From positions 654,919,276-654,983,275 of the forward strand of contig NC_133666.1 of the NCBI RefSeq assembly GCF_037893015.1: DNA of 64,000 bases, in the 5' to 3' direction. A model generated the notes under the pieces. That model was given only the letters and a program-made list of their open reading frames with translations. It had not been told where the DNA came from and did no database searches. Source of the stretch: Macrotis lagotis. Taxonomy: Eukaryota > Chordata > Mammalia > Peramelemorphia > Peramelidae. Both the position numbers and the translations under genes were made by a program. Shown here in pieces: positions 32,641 through 46,206 of this stretch; the first letter of the stretch is position 1; each line of letters starts with the position of its first letter.

Positions 32641-32793
32641 GGTCTGATTTTTTTTTGTCAAGGCAATGGGGGTTAAGTGACTTGCCCAAGGTCACACAGC
32701 TAGGCAATTATTAAGTGTCTGAGTTCAGATTTAAACTCAAGTCCTCCTGACTCCAAGGCCAGTACTCTATTCACTGTGCCACCTAGCTAACCC
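32640..32793 (-). mobile_element. tRNA-derived SINE, antisense
   Basis: TTTTTTGTCAAGGCAATGGG through TGTGCCACCTAGCTAACCC, with CAGTCTT at both flanks. Confidence 0.87.
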
Positions 32794-32799
32794 ATTATC

Positions 32800-35110
32800 A
32801 GTCAGTCTTAAATAACTTTTAGAAAGAGATATTTTTCTAAGGTGTAGTAATAATATTTGGTATGAAACATCTCCCCAAAGTCTGTGACACTCTACTACAG
32901 GTATGCATTGAGTCCAGAGGAAAGAAGATTCATTCTTAGAGAGTACACATGGTAATGAGGTGACTTCTAACTGATGTTTTTTGCAAAAAAACAAAAATTT
33001 TCTTCCATTTGTAAGATACTCAAGGAATTTCCTAAAGGCACGGTCTTTGCTGTGATCCTTTATTGAACTTTTTAGTCCCAATGGGGACACAGACACCAAT
33101 CAATTCAGGAATATGGCTAGGACACTGAAGAAAAACTGAAACATCATTCAAACCCTTTGATGTTCAAAAGGTCCTCCTCCAGTTGATGCATATAGATGGG
33201 AAGGAAATCTATCCAAGGCTAAAACCATCACCACCACCACTACTGATCCCCACCCCACCCCCTTACATAGTGGTTGCACTTCATGGATGTACTAGAAAGT
33301 CAATTTGCTCTAATTTCTCGAAGTCAATTCTTCTCATCTCATGTGATAATTCAGTAAGGTTTCTTCAGACTATCTGAACATGATTCTTGGTCAATATTAT
33401 TTCCATTTGGAGGGTCTTTTAACACATAGTCTAAGCTCTATGCACGATGGATCGCTTAACATTCTTATTTAAGTTATCCTAGTTAAAATGAGATAAAAAA
33501 GATCATAGGGATGGTTTCAGTCCTACATTATATATAGTTTGATTAAGTTGAATGCTACTTGCTAGACATGAGAAATAGTACTAACCACCTATGAATTCAA
33601 TATAAAGAATTCAATATATGAGAAACATGAATGTGAGTATAGATCGCTAATCCCGAGGCCAAATGACATGGAAGACCCAGACACTTCAACTTAATGGATG
33701 AATTATAGAAAATGCAAACTAGTTACAATGAAGTCCTTAATCTGATGAACCCATGGCAATACCACGAGATGGGGTGAAAGTTATCTGTATACCAAGGGAC
33801 CTTCAACATAGCCAAGTGGAAGTAATTTTAAGGTTTGAGGCATCCATTAGACTCCATGTCAGGAACATATGAGAACCCTGTTACACTGAACTAATCATCT
33901 CTTTCTAAGTTATCTTTGGATGATTGGAGGAAGAGTAAATGAATGATTAAGGTCTTTCAGGGCAGATAAAAATCAAGTAATAAGAACACAAATCTAAAGA
34001 TCTCAAGTCCCTTCTCAACAGTCCATTTATGATCCCAGAAAAAAGTTGGTACTATACAAATTCAAGGTGTATTAACTCTATAACCATGAAGACCTTACAT
34101 CATGATTTTTCACATAAAACACAAAAGAGAACTTTAGAACTGGATAGAAACCATGTTTACTGATCCAAGTTGGCAGCAAATGTTACCAAAATGTGTAAGT
34201 CCAATGCTTGATTGTTCAGATTTTTAGAAGTTACTTTTTTATTTGTGAGTACTTGTACATAATTTTGGTGTTTATAAAGGGAGTACATCATTCTCTGATT
34301 ATTTCCAATCAGCCTATTTTCTTCTCACTCTCTTTGAGGAGATAGATCATAGGGCAGTAAAGCAGACCTACATCCCAGAGGAAGAGCAGAGGAAGGAGAA
34401 GGGTTGCATACATAAATATTTTCTTTCTTCCCAGGAATATTTAATGGTGCTTTGTGGCACAAGTACAGCCATGTAGGGATACTATTTCACAGGTGCCACA
34501 GAGGGAAACCATTTAAGACAGTGGGTCTATAACTGAGCTAGAATACCATCTGATAGGCAACTCAGATATTGTACAGTCCTTCTTCATTGGATACAGTGAC
34601 AACCTGTCTTCATCTAGGCTTGAGCCACACAAACAAAATGATTGCACAGAAATCAAATGACAAAAAATTTCCTAATAATTAAAACTATTAAAAAAAGAAA
34701 GTGTTTCTCAGAAAGCTTCCTTTCATTAGAGGTGTTTAAGTAGATGGATAACTGCTTATTAGGTATGGTGTAGGAGTATTTTGTTCAGATAAAATTTGGA
34801 ATAGATGTTAAGGTTCCTTTCTACTCTGAAATTCAATTTATTCTGATAACATGAATCTGGTACAATAGATGTGCATTAAAGGTACCAAGGAGGTGAGGGT
34901 GAGCAGGTCAACACAGTCATTATGCCCAAGGCTGCAGCATTTGTGGACATGGTACCTCTAAATTGCACATACCATGAATGTACAAGGACATATTGGAGCA
35001 AGCTAAGGAACTTAGAAAATCACAACAGGTCTCCATATTGAACACATGTATGGGAGATGCACAATTGCAATGAACTAGGAGGAACCAATTCATGTTGATT
35101 TTGTTGTATT
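32800..35110. other. Unassigned DNA
   Basis: AT-rich; ORFs of up to 110 codons (32767-33099, -) run into the SINE and lack domains. No gene is supported. Confidence 0.4.
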
Positions 35111-35114
35111 GTTT

Positions 35115-35335
35115 TTCAGGCATATCCCATTTGGACTTTTCTTGGCAAAGACACTAGAGAGGTTTACCCTTTCCTTTTCCATCTCATTTTACAGATGAGG
35201 AAATTGAAGCAAATGGGGTGACTTGCCCAGGGTCACACAGTTAGTAAATATCTGGGACACAATTTGAATTCACAAAGATGAGTCTTCCTGACAACAAGCC
35301 CAGTGGCCTACCTACTGCATCATCTGGCTGCCCCA
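35115..35335 (-). mobile_element. MIR-type CORE-SINE, antisense
   Basis: CTTTTCTTGGCAAAGACACT, CATTTTACAGATGAGGAAAT, GACTTGCCCAGGGTCACACA, ending GCATCATCTGGCTGCCCCA. Confidence 0.8.
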
Positions 35336-35559
35336 TTGTAGCATGACCAAATTATAACAAATTATAAATTTTTAAAATGAAATCTGAGCCAAGACCTCCA
35401 GAAGATTTTTGGAAATAAAGACAGCATTGATACTTAAGAAAAGAATAAGAATACTGGCAACAGGTTGTCACTATGGAAGAAAATAAGAGCCCAATGGCTT
35501 GGCCTTGGAGAGAAGGAGCAGAGGATTCACCAACTAAAGGACATGTTAAAGATTATCTA

Positions 35560-36005
35560 GTTCAAATCCTTTAATCTGGCATTTCAAGTACTTACAACCT
35601 TGCTTTGGCTGACCATTCCGAGCTTATCAGATTTACTTCCCTTTATGTACTTTCCAATCAAACTGGTCTCATCTTTTGTCACCATATCTCATTCCTAGAA
35701 TGTTCTCCATTTTTATCTCTGCCCACCAGAACTTGGAACTCAATCCTGGGTTATTTTGGCTTTGAGGAGTGAGTTTTTTTCCTCATCTTGCCAGAGTCTA
35801 GTTCTCCATGATACTTCTTGACAGTTTCCACATCATGTCACCATACAAGCATCCTACCCCATCTCCATAATCTCTGTATATGTTATATTCCTCATTAGAA
35901 TATAAATTCCTTGAGAATTGCATTTACTTTGTGTATGTTTATGTGAAGAATGTTACTTCATCTAATAAAATAAAGCATCCTCCAAGTCAAAGACAACTCA
36001 TTTTT
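35560..36005 (+). mobile_element. L2/CR1-class LINE 3' remnant
   Basis: TCATTCCTAGAATGTTCTCC and AGAATATAAATTCCTTGAGAA blocks in LINE order; diverged. Confidence 0.45.
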
Positions 36006-36009
36006 GTCT

Positions 36010-38585
36010 TTTCATCTATAGTGTTAGGCACTTAAAGGTTTGATTTTGGTACTATGATTAACCTTTCGAAAAGAATGGAGATTCCTTAAAGTGGCCTAAA
36101 CCTAAGGACCATGTTTAGTTCATCTCCCCAGAATTCCCTAAGGATGATGGTTGATTCATGCCCCATTCCTGGGGCAAAACAAAACAAAAGAAATAGGGGT
36201 CTTGGCATTGGGTGGATGGAATTGCCCTCAGTCTTTTGGAAGTCACAGTAGCCCAAAGACCTAAGGGAGAGAATGCCCGAACACCCTTTAACTTGTTGCT
36301 TGAAACTCTTGCATTATGATTGATCTCAGGGATCAGAAGTCCATACCTCCCATTGTCAAGAAATAAAGAGTAATCCCAGCTATACCCCCTTGACTGAGAG
36401 AGTCAATATTTGCAATCACCTTTCTCCTTCCAGAGTTAGTGTCTCCCTCTAATAAATCAATGCCCCCCACCCAAATTAGCATCCCTTCTCTAACCAATGT
36501 CCTCACCATCTTCCTTCCCCACCATAACTGGTTAGTGTCTCTTCCCAGCCGATTCTCTCCCCCAGAGGCAACATCTCCTTCTAGACAGTGTTACCCTAAA
36601 ACCCTTTAACATTTTTTATGTACAGGACTCTTATTGTCTAGAGAAGCCTAAAGCCCCTTTTCAGAATTTTTTCTCAAAATTCTGTTTTAATACATACAAG
36701 AAAATTCATAGACTTACAAAGGAAATTAATAATGTTGAAATGCCTTTAGATACCATTTAAATATAAAAATATTTTTAAGCAAGTTCACAGACTCCAGATT
36801 AGGAACTCCTGCTAGAATCAGCAGTTGCTCTTCCCATCACTGCATCCCTGCCAATTCAGGATCTTCCTCTACAGTCAATGCTGGCTCCTTTGATCTCCCT
36901 CTCTCTCCAACAACCAGCATCTCTCCCTAGAAGCATTACTTCATTACAATCTCAAGTCTCTTTTGAGTCTTTGGCCTTACCTGTGAACAGACATCCTGTC
37001 CTTTCCAAGAAGGAAACTAGACTTGGGGATCAATTTTGCTGTAGCTGAGAGTTTTGCTTTTAGGAGAAAGCATGGTTCTTTCCTCTAGGAGAGTGTGGGG
37101 GGGGTGAGAAGGAAGAAGCTCACCTTGGAAAGGACCTTCAAGTTTTGGGGTCCTAGAGACCATTATCCTATGGGAGGTTACCTGGATCCCCAAGAAGTTC
37201 CCCTCTCCCTCTCACAGGCAATAGTTTAATTTTTTCTATATTTCTATATTTTTCTATATTTCTATATATTTCTCTAGTTGTCCTGACCTCCTTATGGCTT
37301 GGAAGGCTAGGGAAATTATGGGGTCCAGACATATCATAGTGATGAGACTTCCCAGGGAAGGATCCTTGGAGTTAGGGACAGATTAAAAAAAAGCAAAAGT
37401 AGGAGGGGGTATGGTTCAGCATTTTTGGTACAGGGTTGGAGACTTAGGTTCTCCAAACAAGGTTGAGTAAGTGTATGTGTGTGTGTGTGTGTGTGTGTCT
37501 AGGTTGGCAGAAGGAGTGCATGGGGAAGAAGGTGAAAGCACCAGCTTGGTGACTTATCTGAGGCACACCATCATTCATACAAAGAATAGAGGAACTGGGA
37601 AAGGAGGACAGGACTGGTCTAATGGGACTGAGTGGAGAAAAGTTGCTTACTGAGGGAGTTGGTATTCAGTTTCTGGCCTGAGGGACAATCTAATAATGTT
37701 GGTAACGAAGTGTTCTGCTGAGTACTCTGCAGCAAGCATGTCCAGTTCCATGAGGGAGCAATTTCTCCTTGGCCTAATCTCCAAAGTACTCTAGAACTTC
37801 ATTTTTGACAGGAGACAAATGTTGGGGGGGGGTTAGGGTGATGAGGGCTGAGAACCATAACTCTTGGATTCGAACTTAAAATATGCTGGCCTCCCTAACT
37901 CTTGTATCTCAGTTTATTTTTTTTCTGAACCTGGCCCATTTCCTAGCATTAAACCTTAAGTCTCCTGACATTCCCAACACAAACTCTTCCTCCTAACATT
38001 ATCTCCTAGACTTCCTTCCATAATTTCTGTTCTACCTCTAAGCAACTTATTTTCAATTTTTCTTCTCTGAGTTCTGAACTCTTAAGGATTTACTTTTAAA
38101 TGTCTGTGGCTGCCCATTCCTGCCTGAGTGAACTGTATTTAACCAGCTCTTTCTAGTTTTGTATGTATTCCTTCTCCATAAACAGCATGATGTTAACAAT
38201 ACATGTACACTGATGTTCACAATCATTTTGTGGAGGCTTACTTTATCATGGGTCACCTCTCATTGAATCCATTGCCCTTCTGCCCAACTTTCTGCATCAG
38301 GTGAGAATGTCTTCTTAAATCTGAGATTTCTTTGGAGCAGGTACTCCCTCCACTGATAAGATTGAAATCCCTTCATGCTTTAGTGAAGACAATATGCCTT
38401 ATCTGGAAGGAAGTGATGCTAGTGTTGCTGGAAGGCCAGAAAGTTTTTCTCCTTGTAGAAGGATAGATCAGTGGGCACCAACTTTCAGGAGTCTTTGTGG
38501 ATGCAAGACTTCCGGGGCCACAGAACAAGTTCTTCCAGGCTAAAAACATTCATGTACAATAGTTATTGAATTGATCACAAATTGG
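36010..38585. other. Largely unassigned; degenerate CT-rich repeats and (TG)n
   Basis: 36415-36960 holds loosely repeated CCATCTCTC/AACCAGTGTC-like blocks. Two exon-like minus-strand segments with good donors lie at 36981-37163, without a recognised protein. No gene is supported. Confidence 0.35.
37471..37499. repeat. (TG)n microsatellite
   Basis: About 13 TG units with one early TA. Confidence 0.9.
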
Positions 38586-38594
38586 TTTGTTTCC

Positions 38595-38835
38595 AGGTTG
38601 GTGCCATAGGGTCCTGGACTTGGAATCGGGAAGAGCTGACTAATCATTCCTCAAACTTTTATTTGCCATGTGACCCTGGGTAAGTCACTTATTACAGTAT
38701 TTATCTCATTTTCCTTAACTGTAAAATGGGGATGATAATAGAGCGTCTGCCTCCCGGAGTTAATATATGGAAAGCACTTTGCAAACCTTGAAGCACTTTA
38801 TATATTTCAGCTATTATTATTTTCATTATTATTCA
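38595..38835 (+). mobile_element. MIR/CORE-SINE
   Basis: CATGTGACCCTGGGTAAGTC, CCTTAACTGTAAAATGGGGA and GCAAACCTTGAAGCACTTTA in order. Confidence 0.75.
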
Positions 38836-38994
38836 TTCCTATCCAAAGTTTAAGTTCAGAGAAAGTTTGCAAAGGTAGTTCATCCTACATTTCTCACATA
38901 TATTCTTACCTTCTTCCCAACTTCCTTTGACCCCCAAAAGAAAACACATTTAAACTATAGTTTAAAGTACATTTAAACATTTAAAATGGGGTAA

Positions 38995-39165
38995 AGAATT
39001 ATATCTGAAATTTGAGGTCTGGGATCTTATCTCTGATATTTATTACCATGTGTCCTTGAGCAAGACCCATGACCTCCTGGGACCTCAGTTTCTTCATTTA
39101 TAAAAATTGAAGAAATTGGCCTCTAATCTTTTAGCTTGAGATCTATGACTCTATCAATATTAAAC
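38995..39165 (+). mobile_element. MIR-like SINE, truncated
   Basis: ACCATGTGTCCTTGAGCAAG and CCTCAGTTTCTTCATTTATA blocks. Confidence 0.55.
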
Positions 39166-39189
39166 TCCAAGCTGCTCCATGACTTTGTC

Positions 39190-39490
39190 TGTGGTTGCCA
39201 TCCTTCATACTTGAAGAGGACCAAAGTGACTTTCTGTGACTGATCAGATAAATATGAGCTTAGAAGGCTCTACCGCAGGTTGGATTACAAAAAGTTCCTA
39301 TCGCTGTTTTGGAAGATGTCTATAAATTTGGGCATCTCACCTCTATTTTGAACTATTGCAATTCTGCTTTGCACATGGAGTACAGTGCCATCTTTGATGT
39401 GGGCACACCATGTTGGCTAGTCCTGTGTCTCCCATGACTCCCATGTCTCCCAATCAAATCTAAAGTTCTTCAGAGAGACCTGAAATTGTC
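39190..39490 (+). repeat. Unnamed interspersed repeat
   Basis: TTGCCATCCTTCATACTTGA ... GCTTTGCACATGGAGTACAG ... GATGTGGGCACACCATGTTG, a recurring marsupial repeat whose family I cannot name. Confidence 0.45.
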
Positions 39491-39879
39491 CTTGTATGGC
39501 TTCTTCTGACCTTCATCAAGATTTAATCACAATTACAAGATAGTTCTATGTTTTTCAGTTGCAAAAATCAAAACAGTATCCCTCAATTACTCTACCTCCC
39601 TTCTTTTCGAGAGAATGATCTACATGTGCCCACATTAATACACAAATATTAATAATCAATTTACAGTATTGAAACAGCAATGATCTATGGATTGCAATGC
39701 TATATTTAAGCAATATAATAGTATATCAAAAGACCTGAATACACATAAGGAAAACAAAATCAGTGACTTTTTTATATCAACATATAATAATTAATTATAC
39801 ACCCAATAGTAATCAGACTTTTAAAAACTATACCACATCAATAAATTCAGTGACTGAATAGCAATATTTTCATACCAAG

Positions 39880-40132
39880 GCAACTATCTACAGTGGACAG
39901 AGTGATTGACCTGGATTTAGAAAGGTTTGAATTCAAATCCAACCTCACATAATTCTTAGTGGTGGGTAAGTCACTTAACCTCTGTCAGCCTCAGTTACCT
40001 CAACTGTAAAATGGGGAATATAATAACAGCCACCTCTTACAGTTGTTACAAGGATAAAATAAATTAATGTTTGTAATGCTCTAAGATAAAGTTTGGAACA
40101 TGATAGGCACTGTAGTATTGCTGGCTGTTGCT
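39880..40132 (+). mobile_element. MIR/CORE-SINE
   Basis: GTGGACAGAGTGATTGACCT head, GGTAAGTCACTTAACCTCTG core, CAACTGTAAAATGGGGAATA and 3' block. Confidence 0.75.
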
Positions 40133-40645
40133 GTTGTTGTTAAGACCAAGTCAGTTTGAATAAGCTTATTTCACCTCCAAAATTATTAAAATCAGGATTT
40201 AAACAGGAAAAACAAAATTATCTGTAACTCAAAACCAATGGCTTCCTATGAAGAAAAACAATTCAAAAATGCAAGAAAAAGTGTTTTTCTAGAAGGAGAA
40301 AAAATTCAGTTCTGAAACAGAAACTGACCACAGGGAGGAAAATTTTCAGAGACTTTTTAAGCCAAATATGTTATTCAAGATTCAAACTATCTGGAGGCAA
40401 TATCCTATCATTTATGAGGGGCTAGGTAAGAGAAGAGGACCAGGAGATGGCCACAAGATACACCATTTAAAAAAATTAGTCTGGGGAAAAAAAATCCTAC
40501 TTCTAAAGTTTCTCCCCCAAAATTATTAACATACAAACTATTTGTGGTCCATAGAAAACAATTATTATTTGAACTCATTCCATGCCAGCAAAAGCATTTA
40601 TTTTTTAAAATCCCTAAAACAATGGGCCTTACAGAATTGAAGGCT

Positions 40646-40797
40646 GGGGGTAGCTAGGTAATGCAGTAGATAGAGCACTGGTCCTGGAGCTGGGAGGACT
40701 TGAGCTCAAACCTGGCTTCAGACACTTAATAATTACATAGCTATGTGACCTTGAGCAAGTCACTTAACCCCATGGTCTTGCAAAAACCATAAATAAA
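40646..40797 (+). mobile_element. tRNA-derived SINE
   Basis: GGGGTAGCTAGGTAATGCAG through CTTGCAAAAACCATAAATAA; AATTGAAGG repeats on both sides as target-site duplication. Confidence 0.88.
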
Positions 40798-40984
40798 ATT
40801 GAAGGTGGAACTTTCAGTGATCATCTAATAAAAACCAAAGGGAATGTGGGTAAAAAAGAGTTGTACTCAATTACCCAGTCAGAAAACAAGGGGCTGTTCT
40901 AGCCAAAAAATAAATAAATAAAATAAAATAAATGGTGGGGGGATAGAGAGAGAAATGCCCAAGATGTTTAAAACAAATTTTTTC

Positions 40985-42303
40985 CACTTTAAATTTATTT
41001 ATTTATTTTTAATTTTACAATTTTTCCCCTAATCTTGATCCCCCCCCCCCAGAAGGCAGTCTATTAGTCTTGACATTGTTTCCATGGTATACATTGATCT
41101 AAGTTGAATGTGATGAGAGAGAAATCATATACTTAAGGAAGAAACATAAAGTATAAGAGATAGCAAACTTATATAATAAGATAATGGGGTTTTTAAAAAA
41201 AATTAAAGGTAACAGTCTTTGGTCTTTGTTCAAAATCCACAATTCTTTCTCTGTATACAGATGGTATTATCCATCACAGATATCCCAAAATTGTGCCTGA
41301 TTTCTGCACTGATAGAATGAGCAAGTCCATCAAGGTTGATCATCACCCCCATGTTGCTGTTAGGGTGTACAATATTCTTCTGGTTCTACTCATCTTGTTC
41401 AGCATCACTTCATGCAAATCCTTCCGGGCTTCCCTGAATTTCCATCCCTCCTGGTTTCTAATAGAACAATAGTGTTCCATCACATAAAAAACCACAGTTT
41501 ATTAAGCCATTCCCCAACTGATGGACATTTACTCGATTTCCATTTCTTTGCCACCACAAACAGTGCTGCTATGAATATTTTTGTACAAGTGATGTTTTTA
41601 TCCTTTTTTCATAATCTCTTCATGGTATAAGACCCAGTAGTGCTATTGCTGGATCAAAGGGTATGCACATTTTTGTTGTCCTTTGGGCATAATTCCAAAT
41701 TGCTCTTCAGAAAGGTTGGATGAGCTCTCAGTTCCACCAACAATGTATTAGTGTCTCACACTTCCCACATCCCTTCCAGCATTCATCATTCTCCTTTCTG
41801 ATCATATTGGCTAGTCTGAGAGGTGTGAGGTGGTACCTCAGAGATGCTTTAATTTGTATTTCTCTAATAAGTAGTAATTTAGAGCAATTTTTCATATGAT
41901 TATGGATCACTTCAATTTCTTCAAATATGCCTTTGTGTATCCTTTGACCATTTGTCAATTGGGAATGGTTTGGTTTTTTAAAAATTTGACTCAGTTCTCT
42001 GTATATTTTAGAAATGAGTCCTTTGTCAGAATCATTAGTTGTAAAAATTGTTTCCCAATTTACTACATTCTTTTAATCTTAGTTACAGTGGTTTTGCCTA
42101 TGCAAAAGCTTTTTAATTTAATGTAATCGAAATTTTCTAGTTTGTTTTTAATGATGTTCTCCATCTCTTTCTTGATCATAAACTGCTTCCCTTTCCACAG
42201 ATCTGACAGGTAAACTATTCCTTGCTCTCCTCATTTGCTTATAATATTGTTTTTTATGTTTAGTCTAATCCAAGTTTCTGCCATGCTAACTTCCAATTTT
42301 CCC
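40985..42303 (-). mobile_element. Marsupial L1 3' end (ORF2 C-terminus and 3' UTR)
   Basis: On the minus strand the 3' UTR is preceded by the ORF2 C-terminus (MKNCSKLLLIREIQIKASLR at 41728-41958). It is broken by stops and stops at 42303, where a second L1 3' end begins. Confidence 0.8.
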
Positions 42304-42307
42304 AACA

Positions 42308-43915
42308 GTTTTTTTATTAAAGATATTATTTGAGTTTTACAATTTCCCCCCCATCTTACTTCCCTCCCCCACCCCCCCCACGGAAAGCAATCTGTCAGTC
42401 TTTACTTTGTTTCCATGTTGTACATTGATCCAAATCGAGTGTGATGAGATAGAAATCATATCCTTAAGGAAGAGACTAAAAGTCTAAGAGTTAACAAGAT
42501 CAGACAATAAAATATCTGTTTTTATTTTCTAAATTAAAGGGAATAGTCCTTGAACTTTGTTCAAACTCTACAGCTCTTTATCTGGACAGATGGCACTCTC
42601 CATTGCAGACAGCCCCAAATTGTCCCTGATTGTTGCACTGATGGAATGAGCAAGTCCTTCAAGGTTGATCATCACTCCCATGTTGCTGTTAGGATGTACA
42701 ACGTTTTTCTAGTTCTGCTTATCTCACTCAGCATCAGTTCGTTCATGCAAACCCCTCCAGGCTTCCCTGAATTCCCATCTCTCCTGGTTTCTAATAGAAC
42801 AAAAGTGTTCCATGACATACATAGACCACAGTTTGCTAAGCCATTCCCCAATTGAAGGACATTTACTTGATTTTCCAATTCTTTGCCACCACAAACAGGG
42901 CTGCTATGAATATTTCTGTACAAGTGATGTTTTTACCCTTTTTCATCATCTCTTCAGGCTATAGACCCAGTAGTAGTAGTATTGCTGGGTTAAAGGGTAT
43001 GCTCATTTTTGTTGCCCTTTGGGCGTAGTTCCAAATTTCTCTCCAGAAAGGTTGGATGAGTTCACAGCTCCAACAGTGTAATAGTGTCCCAGATCTCCCA
43101 CAACCCTTCCAACAATGATCATTATCCTTTCTGGTCATATTGGCCAGTCTGGGAGGTGTGAGATGAAGCTTTAATTTACATTTCTCTAATAATTAATGAT
43201 TTAGAGCAATTTTTCATATGGCTATGGATTGCTTTGATCTCCTCATCTGTAAGTTGCCTTTGCATATCCTTTGACCATTTGTCAATAGGGGAATGGCTTT
43301 TTGTTTTAAAAATATGACTCAATTCTCTGTATATTTTAGAAATGAGTCCTTTGTCAGAATCATTAGTTGTAAAGATTGTTTCCCAATTTACTACATTTCT
43401 TTTGATCTTGGTTACAGTGGTTTTATCTGTGCATAAGCTTTTTAATTTAATGTAATAGAAATCATCTAGCTGGTTTTTTGTGATGTTCTCCAACTCTTCC
43501 TTAGTCATAAACTGCTCCCCCTTTCCATAGATTTGACAGGTAAACTAGTCCTTGATCTTCTAATTTGCTTATAGTATTTTTTTTATGTCTATGTCCTGTA
43601 ACCATTTGGATCTTATCTTGGTAAAGGGTGTGAGGTGTTGGTCTAATCTAAGTTTCTTCCATACTAACTTCCAATTTTCCCAGCAGTTTTTATCAAAGAG
43701 AGAGTTTTTATCCCAATAGCTGGACTCTTTGGGTTTATCAAACAGCAGATTACTATAATCATTTCCTGCTATTGCACCTAGTCTGTTCCACTGATCCGCC
43801 ACTCTATTTCTTAGCCAATACCAGACAGTTTTGATTACTGATGCTTTATAATATGATTTTAGATCTGGTAGGGCTAAGCCACCTTCTTTTACATTCCAAG
43901 ACTTTTTACAAAAAC
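42308..43915 (-). mobile_element. Second marsupial L1 3' end, abutting the first
   Basis: Longer ORF2 end: frames 43569-43802 (WENWKLVWKKLRLDQHLTPF) and 43176-43508 (KTKSHSPIDKWSKDMQRQL) lie in one phase, separated by stops, followed by the 3' UTR and tail at 42308. It is closely similar to the neighbour, so both belong to the same or sister subfamilies. Confidence 0.82.
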
Positions 43916-44171
43916 TAACACCTCACAATTAATTGCAAAAATAAGCACCAGAAATCCTATCCATATAGACGTAGCTCACGCATGAAATGAGTTTGTCTCA
44001 ATTTGGCTTGCATGGAGGCCAGAAGAAAAAAATCTCTAGAATCTCTTCCCACCACTTTTCTTCAAGGGAGACTTTGGTTCCTGCCTGGAGGGGAAGCAGA
44101 TTAGGACCAGAGGCTGGCCATTTTGCTCTCTTCAGGGAGGAAAGGTCCTGGGTTAGAATTGTATCTATCTG

Positions 44172-44327
44172 GGGGCAGCTAGGTGGTGCAGTGAATAGAG
44201 CAGCAGCCCTGGAGTCAGGAGGACCTGAATTCGAATCCAACCTCAGGTACTTAATAATTATCCAGCTGTGTGACCTTGAGCAAGTCACTTAACCCCATTG
44301 CCTTGCAAAAACCTAAAAAAAAAAAAG
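44172..44327 (+). mobile_element. tRNA-derived SINE
   Basis: GGGGGCAGCTAGGTGGTGCA through CTTGCAAAAACCTAAAAAAA; flanks AGAATTGTATCT / AGAATTATATCT. Confidence 0.9.
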
Positions 44328-44329
44328 AA

Positions 44330-46168
44330 TTATATCTCTTCTTTAAATATAGAGGATGTCATTTTTAGATTCAAGTTAAAGTCTTGATCGTTATTCCTTG
44401 ATAGATAGAATGTTCCAAGCTATATAGCCAAGATTTGACTCTATTCCCTCCAAATGTTGTATTCCTCAAATGAATCAATTTATCCAAATTGATAACAAAA
44501 CTCCATGAAAGTATAAATATAAGAATGCATACTCAAAATACAGAATGAAAGAATTCTCCCATTGGGAGTGAACTCAGCTAAAACAAGAGAGAATCCCAGG
44601 TGTCACTCAAAGGCAAAATTCTCCAAAGTATCTATTGTATCAAGCTGAAGATAGGAACATGATGGAGATTTCCAGCTCCTTTTGTGTTGGCTTCTTCCAA
44701 AAGTCTTTCTCTCTTTCCGGAAACTTGATGAGAAGAGATGGAATGACCCATTTTCTCTCTCAAAGTTGGAAGTCAGAAGCACTCAAAGAGAAGCCAGAAA
44801 AACAGATCTCTTTTGTCTCCTAACTCTCCAATTCCACCCTGTCTCTCATATAGGCTTAAAACATTGAGCTCCAACAAGGGGAGAGAGTCTTATGCCAATG
44901 GACTTTAAAGTCTGGTTACAATGATGAAACAATTTTCATTATCTGGTACATCATAGGTGCTATATGAATACTATGTGATAATGATAATGATATAGTTACC
45001 ATCATCATTTCTTATCTCTCCCCTTCCCTTTCCCCTCATCCCTACCCCTAATTCCTTCTTAGCAACCTGATGTATTGTCTCCACCTTCTTCCCTGTCTGG
45101 ATTTCATCAGGTCTTACTGGTGTTTCATTGAGCTATGCAGCGGCCACACCAAGGGAGCCATCAACCAAAGGGTATTGGGCAGAATGAACCCCATGTTGTC
45201 CATGTAATCTCTTTCTTCTCTTGAGTCTTTCCATTTTTCTCTCTTCCCCCCCCACATGGTTGCAATGTTTTAAAAACCCTGTTCAATATGACAATGTCAA
45301 TACAATGATGTCAATTTAATTTCAACTGTGCAATTTCCATTCTTTTCACTGGCACTTAGAAATTCAGGAAATTTCAGGCCCAAGTAATTTCCAAAAAATT
45401 GGACTTTGTTAATAAATGGCATTTAAGAACTGCTGTGACTGACAATTTTTTCATTGCAAAGGCACTCCAGATTCTCTCCAAAGTGAACTTCCCAGACTTT
45501 GGAGGACGGACAAATAACCCTTTAGAGAAATAACCCTTTCCTGATCCCCCTCTTAAATCATTTCTACCTTTGTAGGACCTATTGTTTTCTGTTGATCTAT
45601 TTTCAAGAACCCAGGATGAAATCCTTGCTACTACAAAAAGTCAATAAGCAAATTATTTGGTGGATGAGAATAATCATTCAATTAACACTTAATGATGTAA
45701 AAATTGCTTTCCTTTTAACAAATATGTGAAATAGAGTGTGACAATGATTATTTTATAGTTATGAAAATTACAAGTCCCCATATGGTAGTCACACGAAGTA
45801 TTGAATAATAAATATTGTTACCTGAGTAAAAAAATCTAGCCAAGGAATTTGAATTAGCCACTAGGGGACACACTAGTGAAATATTCCTTTTCTATCTGCC
45901 ATTGGCTAGAAAAAGGCTAAACACCTCTTAGTAGAGATTTGAATGATCAGAACTGTTAAGTCTTTCAAAGTTGTTCATCTTTACAACATCTTTACAGTGT
46001 TGAAGTTACATATATATTTTCCTGGTAATGCTCAGTTTACTCCATCCTTTCATACAAGTCTTACCAGATGTATCATTTTTAGAGTACAATATTCCATTAC
46101 CACCATATACTATAATTTGACGGTCACCTCCTTAGTCTTCCATTCTTTACTATAACAAAAAATTCTGT

Positions 46169-46206
<38 letters not shown>

